NCBI RefSeq assembly: GCF_905209685.1
Contig: NZ_CAJLUB010000109.1
Location: 1-6,273 of the forward strand
Direction: 5' to 3'
From: an uncultured Veillonella sp.
GTDB taxonomy: Bacteria > Bacillota > Negativicutes > Veillonellales > Veillonellaceae
DNA length: 6,273 nt
In this document: piece by piece, positions 1 through 5,073 of the stretch
How the letters are laid out: each line of letters begins with the position of its first letter
Position numbering within the stretch: position 1 is the stretch's first letter
Notes under the pieces: model-generated
Database searches by the model: none
Seen by the model: only the letters and a program-made list of their open reading frames with translations
Told to the model about the DNA's origin: nothing
Program-made: the position numbers and the translations under genes

Positions 1-89
1 ATATGGCTCAAGCAGGCGGTAAAGAACCAGCTAAATTGATGGATGCATTAAAAGCTGGTGGTGAAGCTTTAACATCTATGTTACAATAG
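1..89 (+). CDS. alaS: Alanyl-tRNA synthetase, C-terminal end only
   Basis: Only the last 28 complete codons and the TAG stop (87-89) are inside the window; the gene begins upstream. The readable frame begins MAQAGGKEPAKLMDAL and ends in SMLQ. The AQAGGK stretch followed by a short helix is typical of the extreme C-terminus of AlaRS, where the C-Ala/DHHA1 domain ends. AlaRS charges tRNA-Ala in the cytoplasm and edits misacylated Ser and Gly. The call is supported by context: in Bacillus and many other Firmicutes alaS directly precedes the ireB-ruvX-DUF1292 trio found here. With so few residues the identification depends mainly on that motif plus synteny. No convincing intrinsic terminator follows the stop, so some read-through into ireB is possible. 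Confidence 0.85.
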   Translation, partial: MAQAGGKEPAKLMDALKAGGEALTSMLQ

Positions 90-111
90 GCATATAATTT
101 TATAATTATAC

Positions 112-140
112 TTGTATCTGTTATAGAAAAATTTTATAAT
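112..140 (+). promoter_or_regulatory. Candidate sigma-A promoter P1 upstream of ireB
   Basis: TTGTAT (112-117) and a perfect TATAAT (135-140) are separated by 17 bases, the optimal spacing. The region is very AT-rich, so a chance match is possible. A start near 147 would give a roughly 100-base leader before ireB that includes the second promoter and the hairpin at 188-219. Confidence 0.5.
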
Positions 141-153
141 GCATAAAAAGTTA

Positions 154-183
154 CTGACTTTGTAGCTTTAATTCAAGTATAAT
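154..183 (+). promoter_or_regulatory. Candidate sigma-A promoter P2 for ireB-ruvX-DUF1292
   Basis: CTGACT (154-159, close to TTGACA) and a perfect TATAAT (178-183) are spaced 18 bases apart. The predicted start is around 190-191, just before the long hairpin arm at 192. It lies nearer the gene than P1 and I consider it the more likely main promoter, but neither has experimental support. Confidence 0.55.
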
Positions 184-187
184 AGGA

Positions 188-219
188 GGCGAGGTTTCAC
201 TTTTACAGTGAAACCTGCC
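188..219 (+). promoter_or_regulatory. Stem-loop in the ireB 5' leader
   Basis: AGGTTTCACT (192-201) and AGTGAAACCT (207-216) form a perfect 10-bp stem with a 5-base loop (202-206). GGC (188-190) can pair with GCC (217-219) past a single bulged G191, giving up to 13 pairs. No T-run follows; the next bases are AATGTAATAAAAAGG, leading into the ireB ribosome site, so it does not look like an intrinsic terminator. If P2 starts near 190, the stem sits at the very 5' end of the mRNA, a position known to protect transcripts from 5'-end decay. A protein-binding operator is the alternative. Confidence 0.6.
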
Positions 220-243
220 AATGTAATAAAAAGGAGGGATACG

Positions 244-504
244 ATGAAGGTTTCTGATGAAACTATGTTATTCCGTAAAGTAGACGATGAGCCGATGACA
301 GCTGAAGAGGTTCTCACTCGTGTTTATCAATCTATTCAAGAAAAAGGTTACAATCCAATCAATCAAATTTTAGGCTATCTAATCTCTGGTGATCCAGCGT
401 ACATTACAAGCTATAATAATGCGCGTTCTGATATCCGCCGTTTAGAACGGGATGACTTGATTGAGGAATTGTTGAAAGAATACGCAAAGGCAAAACAACT
501 ATAA
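244..504 (+). CDS. ireB: IreB family regulatory phosphoprotein (YrzL/UPF0297)
   Basis: Small cytoplasmic protein of 86 residues, the usual family length. In Enterococcus faecalis IreB is a substrate of the Ser/Thr kinase IreK and modulates cephalosporin resistance; in most bacteria its role is unknown. Family hallmarks seen here are SDETMLF at residues 4-10, [21 protein letters not shown] at about 33-53, NNAR at 58-61 and [10 protein letters not shown] at 68-77. The phosphorylated threonines of the enterococcal protein (T4, T7) correspond to Ser4 and Thr7, so phosphorylation remains possible (inference). I chose the ATG at 244 because AAGGAGGG (231-238) lies 5 bases upstream and the product then matches the family N-terminus. 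An in-frame GTG at 208 lies inside the leader hairpin and lacks a properly placed ribosome site. The stop overlaps the ruvX start by one base. Confidence 0.93.
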   Translation: MKVSDETMLFRKVDDEPMTAEEVLTRVYQSIQEKGYNPINQILGYLISGDPAYITSYNNARSDIRRLERDDLIEELLKEYAKAKQL

Positions 505-923
505 TGAGAATTATGTCATTAGATGTGGGCAGCCGTACTATCGGCATTGCCTGTAGTGATGCACTGCTCATGACAGCACAAGGTATTGAAACCATTCGTA
601 GAACATCTCTTGAAAAAGACTTTAACCGCTTACAAGAACTCATTACTGAATATGAAGTACACGAACTTGTAGTAGGTATGCCGAAAAATATGAATGGTAC
701 AAAAGGTGAACGGGCTGAAAAGACCGAAGAATTTGTCGAAAAGATGAAAGAGGTCATCGATTTACCTGTTACATATTGGGATGAGCGGTTATCTACTGTT
801 ATGGCTGAACGCCAACTCATTGCAGCTGACGTGAGTCGTAAAAAACGTAAGTCCGTTATTGATAAAATGGCAGCGGTTGTAATTTTGCAAGGATATTTAG
901 ATCGCTTGCAGTTTAATAAATAA
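504..923 (+). CDS. ruvX: RuvX/YqgF family putative pre-16S rRNA nuclease
   Basis: A protein of 139 residues with an RNase H-like fold, the standard length for YqgF/RuvX. The family is implicated in maturation of the 5' end of 16S rRNA and was earlier proposed as a Holliday-junction resolvase. Visible motifs in order are [11 protein letters not shown] (6-16) with acidic Asp7, [12 protein letters not shown] (55-66), WDERLST (92-98) with Glu94, and [20 protein letters not shown] (114-133) with Asp120. These supply the three acidic residues expected for metal-dependent catalysis. The start ATG shares its A with the ireB TAA stop (TAATG), and only a weak, distant AAAGG lies upstream, which suggests translational coupling to ireB. 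Conserved position between ireB and DUF1292 supports the call; the B. subtilis equivalent is yrrK. Confidence 0.95.
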   Translation: MRIMSLDVGSRTIGIACSDALLMTAQGIETIRRTSLEKDFNRLQELITEYEVHELVVGMPKNMNGTKGERAEKTEEFVEKMKEVIDLPVTYWDERLSTVMAERQLIAADVSRKKRKSVIDKMAAVVILQGYLDRLQFNK

Positions 924-948
924 GTATTTTTCTTAAGGAGGGTTTCCG

Positions 949-1245
949 ATGGTTGACCAAAATTTTGAAGGCGAAGTATATTACTTGGAATTCGAAGATG
1001 AAAACGGTAACAAACAGTATTTCACAGAGGATATTATTTTGAGCCATGAAGGCCAAGAATATGCTGTTCTTGTACATGTACAAGATGAAGAGGCTGACCA
1101 TGAAGGTCAAGATGATACATACATGATCTTGGCTCGCATCGAAAAAAATGAAGAAGGCGTAGAAGAATACGTACCTTTAGATGAAGATGACGATAACTTT
1201 GAAACTCTAGTAAAATTGTATGAAGAAATGGAAGATGGCGAGTAG
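949..1245 (+). CDS. DUF1292 family protein (YrzB/UPF0473)
   Basis: A small, strongly acidic cytoplasmic protein of 98 residues, with roughly a third Asp and Glu. It matches the DUF1292 pattern: an N-terminal beta-rich stretch ending in ITSE-like TEDIILSHEGQEYAVLV (about 26-42), then YMILARIEKNEEG (58-70), YVPLDEDDDNFETLVKLYEE (74-93) and an acidic tail. Molecular function is unknown. The gene has a strong ribosome site, AAGGAGGG (935-942), 6 bases before the ATG. It starts 25 bases after ruvX, is the last gene of the first operon, and is followed directly by the terminator at 1264-1300. The ireB-ruvX-DUF1292 trio is conserved across Firmicutes (yrzL-yrrK-yrzB in B. subtilis), which supports the assignment but gives no mechanism. 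Confidence 0.9.
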   Translation: MVDQNFEGEVYYLEFEDENGNKQYFTEDIILSHEGQEYAVLVHVQDEEADHEGQDDTYMILARIEKNEEGVEEYVPLDEDDDNFETLVKLYEEMEDGE

Positions 1246-1263
1246 TCGACTTCCTTGTAAATC

Positions 1264-1300
1264 TAGCGTGTTGTCTTAGGACAATGCGCTATTTTTATTT
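1264..1300 (+). terminator. Intrinsic terminator after DUF1292
   Basis: Left arm TAGCGTGTTGTC (1264-1275) and right arm GACAATGCGCTA (1280-1291) pair over 12 bp with two G-U wobbles around a TTAG tetraloop. TTTTTATTT (1292-1300) follows. This is a classical Rho-independent terminator and it separates the first operon from mltG. Confidence 0.9.
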
Positions 1301-1453
1301 GATATACATAAAAGCTTTATAATAGAAGGTGAATTATATCTATATATTTTCCTTTCATACTAGTAGCATAAGAGATGGCTATAATTGATATATAACATAA
1401 TTGGGGACGATAATAAGATAATGTCCTTAAATGTAGGGGAAATATAGACTTTA

Positions 1454-1462
1454 TGGTATAAT
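1454..1462 (+). promoter_or_regulatory. Extended -10 promoter for the mltG operon
   Basis: TGG followed by TATAAT (1457-1462) forms an extended -10 element, with a predicted start near 1469, about 37 bases before mltG. No good -35 hexamer is present at the right distance; a TG-extended -10 can compensate. The rest of the 1301-1453 spacer is AT-rich and holds other TATAAT matches (1318-1323, 1380-1385) without convincing -35 partners. I see no RNA gene or small ORF there. Confidence 0.6.
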
Positions 1463-1505
1463 AAAGTGATAAATACTGTTATGTTACAGAAAGGAACTCA
1501 ACATC

Positions 1506-2912
1506 GTGAGAAAAGCCTTAAGATATATTTTAATCCTTATTATTGTAGGCGTATTAATCATCGCAGGTGGTCTTGGTGCAATTTATTTAGTGCCAAATAC
1601 CTTTGCACAAGATGATGGTAGTCAGGTACTTGTCATTGAAAAGGGGCAGACTGGCACTGAAATTGCTGATATGCTCTATGAACGAGGTCTCATTCGAACT
1701 ACGCAAGGTTTTAAGCTTTGGTTATATTTGAGCGGTACTAATGATAAACTTCAAACTGGTCACTACCAAATTCCTAATAAGGTAACTGTGCGCGAACTCA
1801 TTTCTTTATTACAAGAAGGTCATGTAGAATCTATTCGTGTTACCATTCCTGAAGGATATACCGTTGGGGATATTGCTATCGTTCTAGAAAAAAATCAAAT
1901 CATGAAAGCAAAGGACTTCTTAGCGGAAGCTAAAACCTTTGTACCATACCCATACATGAAGGGCACAAGACCAGCTACATATCCTGTGGAAGGCTTCTTA
2001 TTCCCAAGTACTTATGAAATTCCAGTAGGTGCAACGCCACGAGAGGTCATTCAAATGATGGCTGACGAAATGAATCGTTACCTCACACCAGCTGTGAAGA
2101 AACAAATTCAAGCTCAACATATGAGTATTCATGACTTTGTAACCTTAGCATCTATAGTGGAACGTGAATCTTTGTTTGATGCAGATCGCCCAACAATTGC
2201 AGGGGTATTTAAAAAGCGTTTAGCACACGGTATTCCATTGCAATCTGATGCGACTATTTCCTACGTACTAGGTTATGCTAAGGAAGATGTAACAATTGGT
2301 GATACACAATTGCAAAGTCCGTACAATACATATGTGTCTAAAGGTTTGCCACCAGGACCAATTGCTAACCCTGGTAAAAAGGCATTAGATGCAGTATTGC
2401 ATTCTGAAGATACTGATTACTTATACTTTGTAGCTGATAAAGAGGGGCATAACCACTTCTCTAAAACATACGAAGAACATTTAGCGGCGGTTCATAAAAT
2501 TTATGGTAATGATACAGCTACTTCCTCTAATACAGAGGCCGCAGTACAAGCTGGTCCTAACTATGACGTGGCTGTGGCAACGACAGAGCCTAACTACAAT
2601 TACAGCTCTGAAGAAGCGGTGGAAGCAGATTCTCAATATGTTAATGTGGAACCTACGTACAAATATACACCAACAACGGTTCCAGCTGCTGAAATTCCAG
2701 CACCAACACCAGCTCCACAAGCACCAGCTCAATCTGCACCAGCAACTCAATCATCTAGTTCTAACTCTTATGTGCCAACTACAACACCTGCTCCAGAATC
2801 TATGCAAAATGTTGTACCAAGTACACAACAAGTACCTCATATTGAAGTAAAGCCAGCTGAATCTGTGGATCGTTCTACGTTGGTAGTTCCTAGTGGTAAT
2901 AGCAATAAATAA
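1506..2912 (+). CDS. mltG: Endolytic transglycosylase MltG with long C-terminal tail
   Basis: MltG (YceG-like) cleaves nascent glycan strands at the outer face of the cytoplasmic membrane and is thought to set where peptidoglycan chains end. A single membrane segment (about 6-29) anchors it. A LysM-like region follows (about 41-105, with IEKGQTGTEIADMLYERGLI), then the catalytic domain (about 108-333). Catalytic-domain motifs are IPEGYTV (114-120), YPVEGFLFPSTYE (159-171), LASIVERES (214-222) with Glu219 the likely catalytic acid, and YNTYVSKGLPPGPIANPG (273-290). The family usually ends near residue 340; here about 130 further residues form a low-complexity tail. This tail has Tyr-containing near-repeats (PNYDVAV, EPNYNYS, EPTYKYT at about 351-388) and then a Pro/Ala/Gln/Ser/Thr-rich stretch (389-440). 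The start is GTG with AAAGGA (1490-1495) 10 bases upstream. First gene of the second operon; B. subtilis equivalent yrrL. Confidence 0.93.
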   Translation: MRKALRYILILIIVGVLIIAGGLGAIYLVPNTFAQDDGSQVLVIEKGQTGTEIADMLYERGLIRTTQGFKLWLYLSGTNDKLQTGHYQIPNKVTVRELISLLQEGHVESIRVTIPEGYTVGDIAIVLEKNQIMKAKDFLAEAKTFVPYPYMKGTRPATYPVEGFLFPSTYEIPVGATPREVIQMMADEMNRYLTPAVKKQIQAQHMSIHDFVTLASIVERESLFDADRPTIAGVFKKRLAHGIPLQSDATISYVLGYAKEDVTIGDTQLQSPYNTYVSKGLPPGPIANPGKKALDAVLHSEDTDYLYFVADKEGHNHFSKTYEEHLAAVHKIYGNDTATSSNTEAAVQAGPNYDVAVATTEPNYNYSSEEAVEADSQYVNVEPTYKYTPTTVPAAEIPAPTPAPQAPAQSAPATQSSSSNSYVPTTTPAPESMQNVVPSTQQVPHIEVKPAESVDRSTLVVPSGNSNK

Positions 2913-2935
2913 TGTAGGAGATTGAATCTACTTTC

Positions 2936-3544
2936 ATGACATTAAATGATATTTTAAATGAACAGCGTATTTACGCGATGATTAATGATGTACCGATTCT
3001 ACGAGAATCTGAGGTTCATCTCTTTGAAGAATTAATAGGTTTGTACCGGCCCACCTCTGTGTTAGAGGTGGGCACCGCCATTGGTTACTCTGCTTTGTTG
3101 ATGGCTCCGCTACTCGACGAAGAGGAGGGACATATTACATCTATTGAACTAGATGATGTGCGTTACGAAATGGCGAAATATTATATTAACCAATCTGATT
3201 ATGCCGATACAATTACATTGCTGAAAGGCGATGCGTCTCAAGTCTTAACGGAACTCACCGGTGAATATGATCTAGTATTTTTAGATGGTCCTAAAGGGCA
3301 ATATCTTAAACAATTAGAACTCATTTTGCCTCATGTGAAAGAAGGAGGCGTTATCCTTGCAGATAATGTACTTTTTAGAGGCTATGTAAGAGGCGATAAG
3401 GAGCCACCAAAACGGTTTAAGACTATCGTAAAACGGTTAAAAGAATACTTAACATATGTTGAAAATAAAGAATTGTTTAACACCACCATCTATCCAATGG
3501 GTGATGGTATGAGTGTGAGTGTGTGGAAAGGGCACAACAAATAA
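2936..3544 (+). CDS. trmR: tRNA 5-hydroxyuridine O-methyltransferase (TrmR/YrrM family)
   Basis: A class I SAM-dependent O-methyltransferase of the catechol-O-methyltransferase-like group, 202 residues. B. subtilis TrmR (YrrM) methylates 5-hydroxyuridine-34 to 5-methoxyuridine in wobble-position tRNAs; the adjacent trhP supplies the hydroxylation, which favours that role over a small-molecule substrate. Motifs are SAM-binding VLEVGTAIGYSAL (42-54), acidic Glu71 ending motif II (SIELDD), FLDGPKGQY (115-123) with Asp117, and LADNVLFRGYV (141-151) with Asp143-Asn144; Asp117, Asp143 and Asn144 are the likely metal ligands. The ATG at 2936 is the only plausible in-frame start, yet AGGAG (2916-2920) lies 15 bases away, unusually far, and can pair weakly with TCTAC (2927-2931). 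Poor independent initiation is therefore possible. The gene starts 23 bases after mltG and overlaps trhP by one base. Confidence 0.87.
   Translation: MTLNDILNEQRIYAMINDVPILRESEVHLFEELIGLYRPTSVLEVGTAIGYSALLMAPLLDEEEGHITSIELDDVRYEMAKYYINQSDYADTITLLKGDASQVLTELTGEYDLVFLDGPKGQYLKQLELILPHVKEGGVILADNVLFRGYVRGDKEPPKRFKTIVKRLKEYLTYVENKELFNTTIYPMGDGMSVSVWKGHNK
3049..3073 (+). repeat. Perfect GC-rich inverted repeat inside trmR
   Basis: GCCCACCTCT (3049-3058) and AGAGGTGGGC (3064-3073) form a perfect 10-bp stem, 7 of 10 pairs G-C, around a 5-base GTGTT loop. It falls on the codons for the RPTSVLEVGTA segment at the start of the SAM-binding motif. No T-run follows, so termination is not implied. It could be a chance product of the coding sequence or an mRNA structure affecting expression. 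Confidence 0.6.
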
Positions 3545-4785
3545 TGGCAGAACATTTTATGGAATTGCTTTGTCCAGCCGGTAATATGGACAAGCTTAAA
3601 ATGGCTATTCGCTATGGTGCGGATGCTGTATATTGTGCAGGCAAACGTTTTGGCTTGCGCGCAGGTAACTCTAATTTCTCCGACGAGGAATTAAAGGAAG
3701 CTGTAGAGTTCGTACATGCGCATGGTAAAAAAATCCATGTTACATGTAACATCATTCCTCACAATGAGGACTTTGAGGGTTTAGAGGATTATTTGAAATT
3801 CCTTGAAAGTATCGGTGTTGATGCGATTATCGTTGCCGATATGGGTATCTTCAGCCTTGCTAAACGCGTTGCTCCAGGCCTTGAACTTCACGTAAGTACA
3901 CAAGCGTCTACAACAAACTGGCACACAGTTCAAATGTGGAAAGAATTGGGCGCTACACGTGTAGTAGCAGCTCGTGAAGTGTCCTTGGCTGACCTTAAAG
4001 AAATGAAGGACAATGTAGATATCGAAATTGAATCCTTCGTACATGGTTCCATGTGTATTTCTTACTCTGGTCGTTGCCTATTATCTAACTATATGACAGG
4101 CAACCGCGATGCGAACCGTGGGCAATGTTCTCAATCTTGCCGTTGGAAATACTCCCTGGTTGAATCTAACAGACCTGGTGAATACTATCCGATTGAAGAA
4201 GATGAGCATGGTACATATATTTTTAACTCTAAAGATTTGTGCTTGATTCACCGTATTCCAGACTTATATGAAGCTGGCATCGACAGCCTTAAAATCGAAG
4301 GCCGTATGAAATCCGTCCACTACTGTGCAACAGTAGCAAAGGTTTACCGTACAGCTATCGATACATACCTTAAAGAAGGTAAAGATTGGTATGTTCGTCC
4401 AGAATGGATTGCAGAATTAGAAAAGATTTCTCACCGTCCATATACAGATGGCTTTGCAGAAGGCCGTCCTGACGAAACTGCTCAAAACTATGGTAAATCT
4501 ACAAATACGCAAAGCCATGATTTCATCGGTTTAGTTTTGGGTTATAACGAAGAAGAAAAATACGTTGATCTTGAACAACGTAATAACTTCAAGGTAGGCG
4601 ATAAAGTAGAATTCTGCCAACCTAAGGGTGAGCTTGTTGAGACTGTAATTAAAAAAATGACAGATGAAGATGGTAACCCAATCGATGTAGCTCCACATGC
4701 TCAAATGAAAGTGCGTATTTACATGGATACACCACTTGAACCGTACTCCATGATGCGTCGTGAGTGCAAACCTAAAGCGGAGTAA
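3544..4785 (+). CDS. trhP: U32 peptidase-like tRNA 5-hydroxyuridine synthesis protein TrhP
   Basis: Member of the peptidase U32 family, 413 residues from the ATG at 3544. TrhP (E. coli YegQ; B. subtilis YrrN/YrrO) forms 5-hydroxyuridine-34 in tRNA in a process linked to prephenate and Fe-S biogenesis. The N-terminal TIM-barrel begins ELLCPAGNMDKLKMAIRYGA. The U32 signature SFVHGSMCISYSGRCLLS (164-181) is complete. Cys171, Cys178, Cys195 and Cys199 have the C-x6-C-x16-C-x3-C spacing that binds an iron-sulfur cluster in studied relatives. SLKIEGRMKS lies at 248-257, and a beta-barrel-like C-terminal domain from about 325. The start shares a base with the trmR TAA stop (TAATG), with GGAAAGGG (3525-3532) 11 bases upstream; an in-frame GTG at 3523 or ATG at 3559 cannot be excluded. 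Family membership is very secure; tRNA specificity is inferred from the trmR neighbour. Confidence 0.88.
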   Translation: MAEHFMELLCPAGNMDKLKMAIRYGADAVYCAGKRFGLRAGNSNFSDEELKEAVEFVHAHGKKIHVTCNIIPHNEDFEGLEDYLKFLESIGVDAIIVADMGIFSLAKRVAPGLELHVSTQASTTNWHTVQMWKELGATRVVAAREVSLADLKEMKDNVDIEIESFVHGSMCISYSGRCLLSNYMTGNRDANRGQCSQSCRWKYSLVESNRPGEYYPIEEDEHGTYIFNSKDLCLIHRIPDLYEAGIDSLKIEGRMKSVHYCATVAKVYRTAIDTYLKEGKDWYVRPEWIAELEKISHRPYTDGFAEGRPDETAQNYGKSTNTQSHDFIGLVLGYNEEEKYVDLEQRNNFKVGDKVEFCQPKGELVETVIKKMTDEDGNPIDVAPHAQMKVRIYMDTPLEPYSMMRRECKPKAE

Positions 4786-4787
4786 TT

Positions 4788-5063
4788 ATGCGTGGTACAC
4801 CATTAGAACCGAGTAAATCTATCGGTGCATTTCCCGATGTACCAGATCTAGAGACCTCTGGGGAAGAGGCGTATGTGTTCTTTCATCTTGAGCCGAAGCA
4901 TACAAACTATATCAATCGCATCATTGAAGGCTATGAATATTTAGGTGTTATGACCTCTGTAGATACGAGTGGGCGGTGCATGTTGCGCTGTACACCATCT
5001 ACAAAACCATTAGCCATTGAAATATTAACTAGCCTATCTGATTATGTCACTATAGAGAAATGA
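4788..5063 (+). CDS. DUF4911 domain-containing small protein
   Basis: A small protein of 91 residues with no signal peptide or membrane segment, so presumably cytoplasmic. After a 25-residue variable N-terminus, residues 28-83 resemble DUF4911: AYVFFHLEPKHTNYINRI, IEGYEYLGVMTSVD, then RCMLRCTPSTKPLAIEILTSL, an alpha/beta pattern. Two cysteines (64 and 68) sit in the RCMLRC segment. The family has no known function. It starts 2 bases after the trhP stop with GGAG (4779-4782) overlapping the end of trhP, so translation is probably coupled, and coexpression with trmR-trhP is almost certain. A role connected with tRNA wobble modification or the TrhP cluster is only guilt by association. The family name is recalled from pattern and neighbourhood, not searched. 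Confidence 0.75.
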   Translation: MRGTPLEPSKSIGAFPDVPDLETSGEEAYVFFHLEPKHTNYINRIIEGYEYLGVMTSVDTSGRCMLRCTPSTKPLAIEILTSLSDYVTIEK

Positions 5064-5073
5064 GAGTATATCT

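Noticed and set aside
188..219. The ireB leader hairpin as the alaS terminator
   Set aside because: No T-run follows the stem and it lies immediately downstream of a perfect TATAAT, better explained as part of the next transcript's leader.
208..243. GTG at 208 as the ireB start, adding 12 residues
   Set aside because: It lies within the leader hairpin, its nearest AGGAGG is about 18 bases away, and the ATG at 244 has a near-ideal ribosome site and fits the family N-terminus.
404..820. Long antisense open frame across ireB and ruvX
   Set aside because: It lies wholly opposite two well-conserved genes, has no ribosome site, and its translation has no recognisable domain; it is a mirror of the coding strand.
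1301..1453. Small gene or RNA in the DUF1292-mltG spacer
   Set aside because: The only frame noted, GTG at about 1327, is short, without a proper ribosome site, and ends within about 20 codons. No tRNA-like or riboswitch-like fold was seen.
2481..2850. Open frames in another + frame and on the - strand over the mltG tail
   Set aside because: The CA-rich Pro/Ala/Gln/Thr repeats lack stop codons in several frames. The alternative products are low-complexity (His/Gln/Leu or Cys/Trp/Arg rich) with no good start signals.
3523..3543. GTG at 3523 as the trhP start, adding 7 residues
   Set aside because: It would deepen the overlap with trmR and extend beyond the conserved start; the ATG at 3544 gives the compact TAATG junction with a usable upstream GGAAAGGG.
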